Source of the DNA: Perlucidibaca piscinae DSM 21586
Lineage (GTDB): Bacteria; Pseudomonadota; Gammaproteobacteria; Pseudomonadales; Moraxellaceae
DNA: 64,000 nucleotides
Direction of reading: 5' to 3'
Assembly: GCF_000420045.1 (NCBI RefSeq)
Contig: NZ_ATUE01000005.1
Coordinates: forward strand, 682,001 to 746,000
Shown: positions 45,690 through 58,161 of the stretch, in pieces
Position numbering within the stretch: position 1 is the stretch's first letter
Layout of the letters: the number at the start of each line of letters is the position of its first letter
Position numbers and translations under genes: made by a program
The notes under the pieces: model-generated
Told to the model about the DNA's origin: nothing
Database searches by the model: none
What the model saw: the letters and a program-made list of their open reading frames with translations, nothing else

Positions 45690-46835
45690 ATGGCCAAGCG
45701 TGATTTCTACGAGGTTCTTGGTGTTGCCAAGAACGCCAGCGACGATGAGCTGAAGAAGGCCTATCGCCGTCTCGCCATGAAGTTCCACCCGGACCGCAAT
45801 CCGGATGACAAGAGCGCCGAGGAAAAGTTCAAGGAGGCCAACGAGGCCTACGAGGTGCTGTCCGACGCCGACAAGCGCGCCGCCTACGATCGCTATGGCC
45901 ATGCCGGTGTCGATCCGAACATGGCCGGCGGAGCAGGGGGCTTCGGTGGTGGAGCTGGCGGTGCCGGCTTCGGTGACATCTTCGGTGATGTCTTTGGCGA
46001 CATCTTCGGCGGCGGCGGTCGCGGTGGCCAGCAGCGCTCCAACCGGGGCGCCGACCTCGGCTACACGCTGGAGCTGGATCTCGAGGAAGCCGTGCGCGGC
46101 ACCAAGGTGCAGATTCGCGTGCCGACCATGGTCGAGTGCGAGACCTGCGAGGGTACGGGTGCCAGGAAGGGCACCAGCGCCAAGCAGTGCGGCAGCTGCA
46201 ACGGCTCCGGCCAGGTGCGCGTGCAGCAGGGCTTCTTCGTCATGAGCCAGACCTGTCCGGCCTGCCATGGTCGCGGCAAGGTCATTCCGGACCCCTGCAA
46301 GAGCTGTCATGGCGAAGGCCGCGTACGCAAGCAGAAGACCCTGGAAGTGAAGATCCCTGCCGGTGTAGACACGGGCGACCGCATCCGTCTCAGCGGCGAG
46401 GGCGAGGCCGGCTCGCATGGCGGTCCGGCTGGCGACCTCTACGTGCAGGTGTCGGTGCGTGATCACCGCATCTTCCGTCGTGACGGCGCCGATCTCTACT
46501 GCGAGGTGCCCATCGATTTCGTCGATGCGGCGCTGGGCGGCGAGCTTGAAGTGCCGACGCTGGACGGTCGCGTCAAGCTGCGCATTCCCGAGGGCACCCA
46601 GACCGGCAAGCTGTTCCGTCTCAAGGGCAAGGGCGTCAAGCCCATACGCTCGCATGCGCCCGGCGACATGCTGTGCCGCGTCGTGGTGGAGACGCCGGTG
46701 CATCTGACCGCGCGCCAGAAGGAGCTGCTGCGCGAGTTCCAGGAAGCCGTCAACGGAGACAGCAGCAAGCAGTCGCCGCAGAAGGAGTCCTTCTTCACGG
46801 CGATGCGCAAGTTCTTCGATGACATGACCAAGTAA
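45690..46835 (+). CDS. dnaJ: Chaperone DnaJ (Hsp40)
   Basis: 381-residue cochaperone that stimulates the DnaK ATPase. The J domain (1-70) has the HPD motif in [12 protein letters not shown] Gly/Phe-rich linker ([20 protein letters not shown] region) follows, then the zinc-binding repeats [24 protein letters not shown] and CKSCHGEG, and two C-terminal beta domains. I chose the ATG at 45690 ([10 protein letters not shown]), as in the family; a GTG two codons upstream is in frame. Transcription may continue from dnaK through the intervening hairpin. Confidence 0.96.
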   Translation: MAKRDFYEVLGVAKNASDDELKKAYRRLAMKFHPDRNPDDKSAEEKFKEANEAYEVLSDADKRAAYDRYGHAGVDPNMAGGAGGFGGGAGGAGFGDIFGDVFGDIFGGGGRGGQQRSNRGADLGYTLELDLEEAVRGTKVQIRVPTMVECETCEGTGARKGTSAKQCGSCNGSGQVRVQQGFFVMSQTCPACHGRGKVIPDPCKSCHGEGRVRKQKTLEVKIPAGVDTGDRIRLSGEGEAGSHGGPAGDLYVQVSVRDHRIFRRDGADLYCEVPIDFVDAALGGELEVPTLDGRVKLRIPEGTQTGKLFRLKGKGVKPIRSHAPGDMLCRVVVETPVHLTARQKELLREFQEAVNGDSSKQSPQKESFFTAMRKFFDDMTK

Positions 46836-46868
46836 GGTTGTCCGGCAATTTGCCGGTAGGCAGCAGAC

Positions 46869-47723
<855 letters not shown>

Positions 47724-47751
47724 GCGCGTTGCCGTCAGGCGCCCTGCCGGG

Positions 47752-47781
47752 TTGGACTTTGTCGCCCCACCTGCGTACAAT
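47752..47781 (+). promoter_or_regulatory. Sigma-70 promoter for the carAB leader
   Basis: TTGGAC at 47752-47757, an 18-base spacer and TACAAT at 47776-47781: four of six and five of six matches. A start near 47788 would produce a leader of about 120 nt before the carA TTG, containing a hairpin-T tract at 47833-47868. Confidence 0.7.
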
Positions 47782-47794
47782 CGCCGCTCAAATC

Positions 47795-47833
47795 GTGCCT
47801 GTGCGCCGTCTGCATCATCAGATACCTGACTGA
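47795..47833 (+). other. Possible 12-codon leader peptide before carA
   Basis: GTG at 47795 opens a 12-codon frame ([12 protein letters not shown]) that stops with TGA at 47831-47833, the first base of the terminator stem. It carries two adjacent arginine codons. No Shine-Dalgarno is seen and it lies just after the expected transcription start, so translation is unproven. Listed because an arginine-containing leader before carA would fit ribosome-mediated attenuation; conservation has to decide. Confidence 0.28.
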
Positions 47834-47868
47834 AAAGCGAGAAGGAGTTCCTCTTCCTCGCTTTTTTT
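47833..47868 (+). terminator. Terminator/attenuator in the carA leader
   Basis: AAAAGCGAG (47833-47841) pairs with CTCGCTTTT (47857-47865), a 9-bp stem whose 3' arm enters a run of seven T (47862-47868). It lies between the promoter at 47752 and carA at 47908, so it must be crossed to express carAB. It could also end read-through from dapB. Confidence 0.75.
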
Positions 47869-47907
47869 GCGCGCACGCCCCGCTCATCTTGTCATTCGGA
47901 GGTCGGT

Positions 47908-49053
47908 TTGAGTCAGCCCGCCATTCTCGCGCTCGAAGACGGCAGCGTCTTCCTTGGTCGTGCCATCGGTGCCGACGGTCTCACCAGCGGTGAGGTCGTG
48001 TTCAACACGGCCATGACCGGTTATCAGGAAATTCTCACCGACCCCTCCTACTGCCAGCAGATGGTCACGCTGACCTATCCGCACATCGGCAACACCGGGA
48101 CCAACCCGGAAGATGGCGAGTCGGACCGCGTCTGGGCTGCCGGCCTGATCATCCGTGATCTGCCGCTGCTGGCCAGCAACTGGCGCATGACCGAGTCGCT
48201 GTCGCAGTACCTGCAGCGCAACAACGTCGTTGCCATTGCCGATATCGACACCCGTCGTCTGACCCGCATCCTGCGCGAGAAGGGCTCGCAGAACGGCGCC
48301 ATCCTGGCCGGCCCGGAAGCCGCCGCCGCTGGCGCGGTCGACAAGGCCATCGCCGCCGCGCGCGCCTTCCCGGGCCTGAAGGGCGCCGATCTGGCCAAGG
48401 TGGTCACGGTCAAGGAAGCCTACCGCTGGACGGAAGGCAGCTGGGATCTGGCCAAGGGCTACGTCACGCCTGATGCCGCCCCGACCTTCAAGGTCGTGGC
48501 CTATGACTTCGGCGTCAAGACCAACATCCTGCGTCTGCTCGCCGATCGCGGCTGCGACCTCACCGTGGTGCCGGCGCAGACCCCGGCCGCCGACGTGCTG
48601 GCGATGAATCCGGACGGCATCTTCCTGTCCAACGGCCCGGGCGACCCCGCACCCTGCGACTACGCCATCGCCGCCATCAAGCAGTTCCTCGAGACCGACA
48701 TCCCGGTGTTCGGCATCTGCCTCGGCCACCAGCTGCTGGCGCTGGCCTCCGGCGCGCAGACTCTGAAGATGGGTCACGGCCACCACGGCGCCAACCATCC
48801 GGTGCAGGACATCGACAGCGGTCGCGTCATGATCACCAGCCAGAACCACGGCTTCGCGGTTGACGAAACCACGCTGCCGGCCACGCTGCGCGTGACCCAC
48901 CGCTCGCTGTTCGACGGTTCCAACCAGGGCATTCACCGCACCGACAAGCCGGCGTTCAGCTTCCAGGGTCACCCGGAAGCCAGCCCCGGTCCGAACGATG
49001 CCCAGCCGCTGTTCGACCACTTCATTGAACTGATGCAGGCCCGGAAGCACTAA
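47908..49053 (+). CDS. carA: Carbamoyl-phosphate synthase small subunit
   Basis: 381-residue glutaminase subunit delivering ammonia to CarB for carbamoyl phosphate used in arginine and pyrimidine synthesis. N-terminal domain: [15 protein letters not shown] and [18 protein letters not shown]. The class I amidotransferase domain has the nucleophile Cys in [10 protein letters not shown], and His/Glu in [11 protein letters not shown]. The start codon is TTG at 47908 with GGAGG five bases upstream; no ATG or GTG nearby fits the family N terminus. A leader with promoter and terminator precedes it. carB follows 3 bp after the stop. Confidence 0.97.
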   Translation: MSQPAILALEDGSVFLGRAIGADGLTSGEVVFNTAMTGYQEILTDPSYCQQMVTLTYPHIGNTGTNPEDGESDRVWAAGLIIRDLPLLASNWRMTESLSQYLQRNNVVAIADIDTRRLTRILREKGSQNGAILAGPEAAAAGAVDKAIAAARAFPGLKGADLAKVVTVKEAYRWTEGSWDLAKGYVTPDAAPTFKVVAYDFGVKTNILRLLADRGCDLTVVPAQTPAADVLAMNPDGIFLSNGPGDPAPCDYAIAAIKQFLETDIPVFGICLGHQLLALASGAQTLKMGHGHHGANHPVQDIDSGRVMITSQNHGFAVDETTLPATLRVTHRSLFDGSNQGIHRTDKPAFSFQGHPEASPGPNDAQPLFDHFIELMQARKH

Positions 49054-49056
49054 GCC

Positions 49057-52286
<3,230 letters not shown>

Positions 52287-52287
<1 letters not shown>

Positions 52288-52763
52288 TGCAGCGCTATCC
52301 CATGACGGTGCAGGGTGCCGATGCCCTCAAGGCCGAGCTCAACCGGCTCAAGAGCGTTGATCGTCCGGCGGTGACGGCAGCCATCGCCGAGGCGCGCGCT
52401 CATGGCGACCTCAAGGAAAATGCCGAGTACCACGCGGCGCGCGAGCAGCAGGGCTTCATCGAGGGTCGCATCAAGGACATCGAGGCCAAGCTCTCTAACG
52501 CCCAGATCATCGACATCAGCCAGATGACCAACAATGGTCGTGTCATCTTCGGCGCCACCGTTGACATCGAGAACGTCGACACCGGCGAGGAGAAGACCTA
52601 CCACATCGTGGGTGACGACGAGGCGGACTTCAAGATCGGCAAGATCTCGGTCAACTCGCCCATCGCCCGCGGCCTCATCGGCAAGTCCGAAGGTGACTCG
52701 GTGCTCATCGAGACACCCGGTGGCAAGGTCGAGTACGAAGTGGTGGCCGTTCGTTACGAGTAA
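52287..52763 (+). CDS. greA: Transcription elongation factor GreA
   Basis: 158-residue cleavage factor that rescues backtracked RNA polymerase. The N-terminal coiled coil carries the catalytic acidic tip in [20 protein letters not shown]; the FKBP-like C-terminal domain starts near residue 80 ([20 protein letters not shown]). Two ATGs (52284, 52287) overlap the carB stop; 52287 gives the same length as E. coli GreA. Co-transcribed with carAB, and followed by a strong terminator at 52790-52835. Confidence 0.96.
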
Positions 52764-52789
52764 GTCGGCTGCGCTGCGTCAACCACGAC

Positions 52790-52835
52790 AAACCCGTTGG
52801 TGTTAGTCTTCAATGACTGGCCCAGCGGGTTTTTT
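52790..52835 (+). terminator. Terminator of carAB-greA
   Basis: AAACCCGTTGG (52790-52800) pairs with CCAGCGGGTTT (52822-52832, one G-T pair), with an inner AGTC/GACT stem and a T tract to 52835. Classical intrinsic terminator 27 bp after greA. Confidence 0.88.
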
Positions 52836-52894
52836 CATGCCGGTGTTTCGGGCAGGACTTCGTTGCGGGCACACCCCTGACAAGGAGAAAGAGC

Positions 52895-53362
52895 ATGTGG
52901 CGTCCCCTGATCACGGCCGCGCTGGCGGCCACCCTCGCCATCGGTGCGGCAGGCTGCGCCTCGCGCCAGACCGGTGACACCTACTCGCGCAGCGAAGCGC
53001 GACAGCCTGGCACCGTGCAGTATGGCAGTGTCGTCTCGTTGCGTCCGGTGACCATCGAGGGCACCAAGTCACCCGTGGGTGCCGCTGCCGGCACCATTGC
53101 AGGCGGCATCGCCGGCAGCACCATCGGTGGCGGTCGTGGCAGTGCCATTGTCGCGGTCATCGGTGCCGTGGCGGGCGGGCTGCTGGGCAGTGCCGTCGAG
53201 GAGGGCGTGACGCGTGCCAGCGGTGTCGAGCTGATCGTGCGTCTGAAGGATGGCAGCGAGCGTGTCTATGTCCAGGCGCTGGCGGAGAACGAGCGCTTCA
53301 ATGTCGGCGACCAGGTCCGCATCGTGACCAGTGCCGGTGGCGCACGCGTTACCCGCATGTGA
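52895..53362 (+). CDS. SlyB/Pcp-like outer membrane lipoprotein
   Basis: 155-residue lipoprotein, same length as SlyB. Signal sequence ends at the lipobox cysteine in AIGAAGCASR (about residue 21). The glycine-zipper region PVGAAAGTIAGGIAGSTIGG through VIGAVAGGLLGSAVEEG (about 65-110) forms a 2TM-type membrane-inserting hairpin, followed by a beta domain (VELIVRLKDGSERVYVQ). SlyB homologues stabilise outer-membrane proteins under stress. AAGGAG precedes the ATG. Confidence 0.87.
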   Translation: MWRPLITAALAATLAIGAAGCASRQTGDTYSRSEARQPGTVQYGSVVSLRPVTIEGTKSPVGAAAGTIAGGIAGSTIGGGRGSAIVAVIGAVAGGLLGSAVEEGVTRASGVELIVRLKDGSERVYVQALAENERFNVGDQVRIVTSAGGARVTRM

Positions 53363-53368
53363 GACAGG

Positions 53369-53396
53369 CCGGCCCGGATCACGGGATCCGGGCCGG
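53369..53396. terminator. Hairpin between convergent genes
   Basis: CCGGCCCGGATC (53369-53380), loop ACGG, GATCCGGGCCGG (53385-53396): a perfect 12-bp stem between the SlyB-like gene and the facing His-rich gene. No T tract on either strand, so it may serve as a bidirectional 3' end or an mRNA-stabilising structure. Confidence 0.5.
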
Positions 53397-53413
53397 TGAC
53401 AACGATCAGCTGA

Positions 53414-53896
53414 TCAGTCGCGGTGGCCGCGATGATCGTCATGGCCCTGGCCATGCTTGCCGTGCCCGCCCTTGTGCTCTCCCTTGCCGCCATGCTTGTG
53501 GCCATGGTCGTCGTCATGACGGTCATGCGCAGCCTTGCGGCGCTGTTCCTGGCGTTCACGGTACTTCGGCGCGTAGACATCGCGATACCAGCTGTCCTTG
53601 ACGAAGTAGGCCGGGCGACTGCAGGCGTTGTAGCGGGCGCAGTGCTTGGACCAGTTCCTGGCATGACCGGGCGGGACATGCAGGTAGAGCGGACGGCTCG
53701 TGTTCTGACGCAGGTCGCCCACGACCAGCGTCGGGGTGCTGAGCATCAGCTGCGGGCGCGGATAGCTGTCGCCAAGCTGGATCTGGCCATAGTATCCGGG
53801 TTGGCCGAGGGGGATGTTGATGGCGACATCCACGGCCAGCGCGGGTGTGCTGATGGCGGATGTGGCAACAAGAACAGCTTTCAACCAGTGTTTCAT
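53414..53896 (-). CDS. Periplasmic protein with His-rich tail
   Basis: 160 residues starting at the ATG at 53896 (GGAG 7 bases upstream). Signal peptide MKHWLKAVLVATSAISTPAL ending ALA. The mature core shows INIPLGQPGYYGQIQLGD, RPLYLHVPPGHARNWSKHC, ARYNACSRPAYFVKDSWY and APKYRERQEQ, a small exported family common in beta- and gammaproteobacteria with no known function. The C-terminal 35 residues are almost entirely His, Gly, Asp and Lys (HDDDHGHKHGGKGEHKGGHG), a likely metal-binding or disordered tail. Faces the SlyB-like gene. Confidence 0.75.
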   Translation of the reverse strand: MKHWLKAVLVATSAISTPALAVDVAINIPLGQPGYYGQIQLGDSYPRPQLMLSTPTLVVGDLRQNTSRPLYLHVPPGHARNWSKHCARYNACSRPAYFVKDSWYRDVYAPKYRERQEQRRKAAHDRHDDDHGHKHGGKGEHKGGHGKHGQGHDDHRGHRD

Positions 53897-54028
53897 GATC
53901 TGACTCCAGTAATTCATGAGAGCAGTAACGCGGCACTCGTCTGTGCGGATGACAGCTTGAGGCATGAGGGCTTTACAGCGTCCGTCAGCAGTGATTGATT
54001 GTGCACAGCAAATGCAAGGAGTGGTGGA

Positions 54029-54454
54029 ATGTCCGACGGAGGCAAGATTCTGGTGGCTGTCATGCTGGCAGCTGCTGTCCAGGGGTGTGCAAGCACGGGT
54101 GGCGGCACGGGTGCCGGCGGTATCACTGACCAGGAGTGGGCACTGACCTCGCTGGCTGGCAAGCCGGTGGAGGTGAGCAACCCCCTGCGGCCGCTGACCT
54201 TGCGCATTGATTCCGACGTGGTGCGCGCCGGCGGCTTTGCCGGGTGCAACCGTTTCAGCGCCGGCTACGAACTCAGCGGCGATCAGCTGCGCTTTGGTGC
54301 CGCGATTGCCACCCGCATGGCCTGCGTCGGTGGCATGGAGCTGGAGCGTGACTACCTGCAGGCACTGTCCCGCGTCACGCGTTACCGGCTGCAGGGGTCT
54401 ACCCTGACGTTGCTGGCTGACAAGGACGTGCTGGCTACCTATCAACGGCTCTGA
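54029..54454 (+). CDS. META-domain lipoprotein (HslJ-like)
   Basis: 141 residues from the ATG at 54029 with AAGGAG 7 bases upstream. Lipobox near VMLAAAVQGC (Cys20). The META domain follows: WALTSLAGKPVEV, LRIDSDVVRAGGFAGCNRFS, GYELSGDQLRFG and ATRMACVGG, the pattern of HslJ/META proteins. HslJ in E. coli is linked to heat shock and novobiocin resistance; molecular role is unclear. It precedes the small gene pair at 54485 and may share a promoter with it. Confidence 0.85.
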   Translation: MSDGGKILVAVMLAAAVQGCASTGGGTGAGGITDQEWALTSLAGKPVEVSNPLRPLTLRIDSDVVRAGGFAGCNRFSAGYELSGDQLRFGAAIATRMACVGGMELERDYLQALSRVTRYRLQGSTLTLLADKDVLATYQRL

Positions 54455-54484
54455 GTCGGTTGCGCACGCGCCGGGAGATCTACC

Positions 54485-54706
54485 ATGACACAGGTGCCAT
54501 TCCGTTCTGCAGCGGGTCTGCCGGCCATCCTGCAGCTGCCGGTGGGCAGTCTTCCGGTGCTTGAGCAACGCTCCGAGGCCGAGCTGCAGCAATTGCGTGC
54601 CGCTGTCGAGGCTGCTTTGCAGACTCATGAGGAGCGCATTCGACGCAGTCTGCGCTGGCTGCCTCGGCGCAGACTGTCAGCACCCGGCGGGAGCGAAGCC
54701 ACATGA
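54485..54706 (+). CDS. Small protein of unknown function, coupled to 54703
   Basis: 73 residues, hydrophilic. SLPVLEQRSEAELQQLRAAV leads into a charged helix (EAALQTHEERIRRSLRWLP) and a basic tail. GGGAG lies 8 bases before the ATG. Its stop codon overlaps the next start by 4 bp (ATGA), so the two are probably co-translated and may interact. No family recognised. Confidence 0.6.
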   Translation: MTQVPFRSAAGLPAILQLPVGSLPVLEQRSEAELQQLRAAVEAALQTHEERIRRSLRWLPRRRLSAPGGSEAT

Positions 54707-55884
54707 CGCAGCTTTCACGACGCGCCGAAAGCGAGCGTCTCTGCCTTCTGCTCGGGGTCCCGCCGGAGCGGCTGGCATTTCTTGCCGACATGCCCACCCA
54801 TGAGACCCACGTCCTGGTGCAGGCCGTGCTGCGTGCACAGTCCTCGATCGGCGTGGCCACGCTGCAGCCACTGATATTCTGGGCGCAGCGCCTGCCGCCG
54901 CGCTGGCTGGCTGCCATCAGCCAGTGGTGGCTGAGTCCGGTGGTGGTGGCCATGCTGGCAACCCGCCTGCCGGCGGCACGTGCCAGCCGGATCGCGGAGT
55001 ACCTCGATGCCGGCTACCTTGCCGAGGTTTGCGCAGACCTGGATCCGCGTGCTGCGCGCGACATCATCCGGCGCCTGAGTCAGAAGCAGCTGGTGCGAAC
55101 GGCGCTGGCCTTGCTGGCGCGGCAGGATTACGCCACGGCGGGCCGTTTCGTGGATGGTCTGCAGGACGAGGCGCTGGTGGAGATCCTGGAGCGCATGCCG
55201 GATGACGAGGCTCTGCTGCATGCGGCGTATTTCATCGAGAACCGGCGCCAGCTCGATCACGTGCTGCGCCTGCTGCCCGAGGCGCGTCTGCGCAATGCCA
55301 TCCTGCTGGTGCTGGATCCGCAGCGCGACGTGCTGCTGCCGGTGCTTTCGCTGATGATTCATGTCGGCGCCGCCCTGCAGTGCCAGCTTGGCGACATTGC
55401 CGCCGAGCAGGATGACGTGCTGCTCACGCACATCATTTCCGTGGTCGATTCGGAGCAGCTCTGGGCCGACTTGCTGCCGGTGCTGGCGCGCTTCAGTGAA
55501 GCGGCGCGTGTGCGCTTCCTGCGTCTGCCCATCCTGTGTCAGCAGTCCGGCATGATGTCGCGGATTCTCGCCACGGTGGCGAGGGATGGCTTGTGGGCCG
55601 ACCTGCTGCCCTGCGTCGATGCCATGCCGGATGCGCTGCAGACCGTGGTCGCTGACTGGGTGCACGGTCTGAGCGATGAAGGGGTGCGCAAGGCCTGCAT
55701 GGGGGCGCTCACAGGCGAGCACTGGACGTCGCTGCTGCGTGTCGTGACGCGGTTGTCGGTGGCTGACCAGCAGCGCTTCCTGGTCGCCATGGACGAGCTG
55801 GCGACGGTTGACGACGACCTGGTGGCGCGCGTGTTGCGCCAGGGGCGCGAGATGGGGCTGGTTCAGCCGCAGCAGGTCGCCTGA
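54703..55884 (+). CDS. Helical-repeat protein of unknown function
   Basis: 393 residues, almost all predicted helix, no signal peptide or metal/ATP motif. Residues about 60-260 contain leucine-rich helical hairpins (IAEYLDAGYLAEVCADLDPR, DIIRRLSQKQLVRTALALLA, LVEILERMPDDEALLHAAYF) whose spacing recalls the MgtE N-terminal superhelix, but no transporter or CBS domain follows. Overlaps the 73-residue gene by 4 bp. It faces the cNMP/patatin gene. Function unknown; a scaffold or adaptor role is a guess from shape. Confidence 0.65.
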   Translation: MTQLSRRAESERLCLLLGVPPERLAFLADMPTHETHVLVQAVLRAQSSIGVATLQPLIFWAQRLPPRWLAAISQWWLSPVVVAMLATRLPAARASRIAEYLDAGYLAEVCADLDPRAARDIIRRLSQKQLVRTALALLARQDYATAGRFVDGLQDEALVEILERMPDDEALLHAAYFIENRRQLDHVLRLLPEARLRNAILLVLDPQRDVLLPVLSLMIHVGAALQCQLGDIAAEQDDVLLTHIISVVDSEQLWADLLPVLARFSEAARVRFLRLPILCQQSGMMSRILATVARDGLWADLLPCVDAMPDALQTVVADWVHGLSDEGVRKACMGALTGEHWTSLLRVVTRLSVADQQRFLVAMDELATVDDDLVARVLRQGREMGLVQPQQVA

Positions 55885-55921
55885 CTGCGCCCGGGGTGAT
55901 CCCGGGCGCATGCCTTGCGGC

Positions 55922-57700
55922 CTAGAGGCGGTGGCGTGAGAGCAGGGCGCTGTGCTCCTCGAGCACGCGCAGGCCGTGCTCGTGACCGATGGCAATCAGC
56001 TTGTCGATGCCGCGCCAGTCAAACAGGCTGTAGCCGGCCACCGGCATGTCTATCATCAGGTCGGCTGCCGCCGCCGCCTCGCGGAACAGCAGGGTGTCGG
56101 CGGTCAGTGTCGCGGTGCGCATCAGGATGTCGCGGAAGCGCGGTGCCACGTTGCGGTACTCGCGTTGCAGCACCACGTTGGGGTCGGGGCCGTCCGGGGA
56201 GGCAATCGGCGCCTTCAGGTCGCCCTGGGTGCTGACATTGGAGGCAATGATGGTGCCGCGCTCCAGCATCTGCATGGCGGTGGTCGGCAGATTGTCGACC
56301 ACGCCCCCGTCGCAGAGCAGTTCGCCACGGTAGGAGATCGGCGGCGCGAAGCCGGGGATCGCCATGCTGGTGCCGACCCAGCCGGCCAGGCCGCCACGGT
56401 CATGGACCACGCTGGCGCCGGTGGTGAGGCTGGTCGAGATGCAGTAGTAGGAGCGGCGCAGATCCTCGATGCGGCGCTCGCCGAAGATCTGTTCCAGTCG
56501 CCTGAGGAAGCGCTTGCCGGCAATGATGGAAATGCGCGGCATGGTGTAGTCGTTCAGGTAGTTGTTGTTGACGAAGGTCTCGCGAGCAATGTGCTCGATT
56601 TCCACGCTGTCGAAGCCGCAGGCCATGAGCGCCGACAGGAAGGCGCCCATGCTGGTGCCGCCGAGCACGTGAATCGGGATCTGCAGCTGTTCCATGGCGC
56701 GGATCAGGCCGATGTGGGCGAACCCGCGCGCACCACCGCCGCCCAGCACCAGTCCCATGCCGCGGCCGCTGACCTGCAGTGCCAGCGATTGCAGATCGCG
56801 ATGTGACCCGGGATGCAGGAAGTAGTGCGCGCGTGCGCCAGTCAGCTCCAGCCAGGCACGGGTATGCGGCGAGGGATCGCCCTCAGGACGCATGAACACC
56901 AGCTCCATCGGGGGCAGCGGCTGGCTGGCGGGGCGTTGCGCAAGGATGGCGGGCAGCTGCGGAGGTGCGCCGGCCTCGGTCACCAGCAGCACGCGGTCGG
57001 CATGGCACAGGCACTCGCGCGCCCAGTCATCGTCGCAGCGATCGGCAGCGTAGACCACGTAGCGATGACGTCGCTCCAGGGTGTGCAGCCAGCGTCCCAG
57101 GGTCTGCTCGCGCTCGCCGGTGATGGGGCCGGGGCCGAGCTCGGCCTCCATGTGGCGAGCCGTGATCAGTCGGGTGCCGGGCCAGTCTCCCCAGGTCTTG
57201 CAGAGGGCACGCGCGAGGTGTGCGCTTTCGGCGCCGGGGTTGACCGGAATCACCGCGATGGTCCCGCCACCGAGCGTGCTGGCGGCGCGTGGCTGGTGAC
57301 TGTCGCGGGTCAGGCGGGTGAGCGAGACCCGCGTCAGTGCCATCAGCAGCGAGGCCTCGGTATTGAGCAGTGGCAGCAGGTCCGTCTTGTTGAAACGTGC
57401 CAGCCAGCTGTCGCGCACCGCCAGCACCGTGGTCAGGTGCGGTCCGTCGGTGAGCAGCCCGACCTCACCGACCGGTTCGCCTCGGGTGATGTAGCCCAGC
57501 AGGCTGCCGTCACGAAGCACGCTGAGGCGTCCGCCCAGCAGCAGGAAGAGCGCGTCACCGTCCTCGCCTTCACGATAGAGGTAGTCGCCGCTGTTGACCC
57601 GTACCGGGCGGGCGCAGTCGATCAGGCGCTCACGCACCGTTTCTGGCAGCGCAGCCAGGGTCGGGAAGCTCATCAGAAGTGTGGCTATGTCCTTGTCCAT
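55922..57700 (-). CDS. Cyclic-nucleotide-binding patatin phospholipase (NTE-like)
   Basis: 592 residues from the ATG at 57700 (MDKDIATLL); an ATG at 57712 would extend into the candidate riboswitch. A cNMP-binding domain (about 10-125) includes VNSGDYLYREGEDGDALFLL. An NTPase-like Rossmann region (about 145-260) follows, then the patatin domain: oxyanion loop GGGGARGFAH near 320, nucleophile GTSMG with Ser350, and Asp464 in DGGVVDN. This is the neuropathy-target-esterase-like arrangement of lysophospholipases. No membrane anchor. Whether a cyclic nucleotide really binds is unknown. Confidence 0.87.
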   Translation of the reverse strand: MDKDIATLLMSFPTLAALPETVRERLIDCARPVRVNSGDYLYREGEDGDALFLLLGGRLSVLRDGSLLGYITRGEPVGEVGLLTDGPHLTTVLAVRDSWLARFNKTDLLPLLNTEASLLMALTRVSLTRLTRDSHQPRAASTLGGGTIAVIPVNPGAESAHLARALCKTWGDWPGTRLITARHMEAELGPGPITGEREQTLGRWLHTLERRHRYVVYAADRCDDDWARECLCHADRVLLVTEAGAPPQLPAILAQRPASQPLPPMELVFMRPEGDPSPHTRAWLELTGARAHYFLHPGSHRDLQSLALQVSGRGMGLVLGGGGARGFAHIGLIRAMEQLQIPIHVLGGTSMGAFLSALMACGFDSVEIEHIARETFVNNNYLNDYTMPRISIIAGKRFLRRLEQIFGERRIEDLRRSYYCISTSLTTGASVVHDRGGLAGWVGTSMAIPGFAPPISYRGELLCDGGVVDNLPTTAMQMLERGTIIASNVSTQGDLKAPIASPDGPDPNVVLQREYRNVAPRFRDILMRTATLTADTLLFREAAAAADLMIDMPVAGYSLFDWRGIDKLIAIGHEHGLRVLEEHSALLSRHRL

Positions 57701-57710
57701 GCGCCCGACC

Positions 57711-57745
57711 ATGCGCGAGGTTGGGCATCAGGACAAGCACAACCC
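57711..57745 (+). promoter_or_regulatory. Candidate guanidine-III (ykkC-III-like) riboswitch
   Basis: Upstream of gdx, GCGAGG (57715-57720) and TCAGGACAAG (57728-57737) match the two conserved blocks of the guanidine-III aptamer as I recall it (ACGAGG and UCAGGACAAG). ATGC (57711-57714) directly before the first block can pair with GCAT (57725-57728), at the position of helix P2. GGTTG (57719-57723) can pair with CAACC (57740-57744) as a short P1-like helix, though it uses two bases of the GAGG block. The blocks are 7 to 8 nt apart, shorter than in the characterised RNA. The gdx start is 55 nt downstream. Confidence 0.5.
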
Positions 57746-57799
57746 GATGTGCAACCATAGCGGTCGATTGCTGGTGCGTCAGTGACTTGGAGGTGTGGC

Positions 57800-58120
57800 A
57801 TGGCATGGCTGCTGCTGGTGCTGGCCGGGGTGTTCGAGGTGGTCTGGGCGGTCGGTCTCAAGTACACCGAAGGCTTTTCCCGCCTCTGGCCCAGCGTCAT
57901 CACGCTGGCGGCGATGGCGGTCAGTGTCGGGCTGCTGGCGCTGGCCATGCGCGGCCTGCCGCTGGGCACGGCCTACGCGATCTGGGTCGGTATTGGCGCG
58001 GTCGGCACGGTGCTGGCGGGCATCTGGCTGTTTCAGGAGTCGGCGGACTTCTGGCGTCTGTTCAGCCTGGCGCTCATCATTGCAGGTATCATCGGGTTGA
58101 AGCTGGGTACCGGTCGCTGA
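57800..58120 (+). CDS. gdx: Guanidinium exporter of the SMR family
   Basis: 106-residue small multidrug-resistance protein with four membrane helices. It carries the Gdx (SugE) signature: E13 in [20 protein letters not shown], and Tyr59 and Trp62 in [20 protein letters not shown], the guanidinium-site residues of Gdx proteins. Gdx dimers exchange guanidinium for protons across the inner membrane. GGAGG lies 6 bases before the ATG at 57800. A guanidine-III-like RNA motif sits upstream. Divergent from the cNMP/patatin gene. Confidence 0.92.
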   Translation: MAWLLLVLAGVFEVVWAVGLKYTEGFSRLWPSVITLAAMAVSVGLLALAMRGLPLGTAYAIWVGIGAVGTVLAGIWLFQESADFWRLFSLALIIAGIIGLKLGTGR

Positions 58121-58161
58121 GGCGACGGTAACGACAGCGCATCACGCAGAGGATAGGAAAC

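Noticed and set aside
46842..46856. Palindrome CCGGCAATTTGCCGG after dnaJ
   Set aside because: Perfect but with an unworkably short loop, and next to a much better terminator; likely chance.
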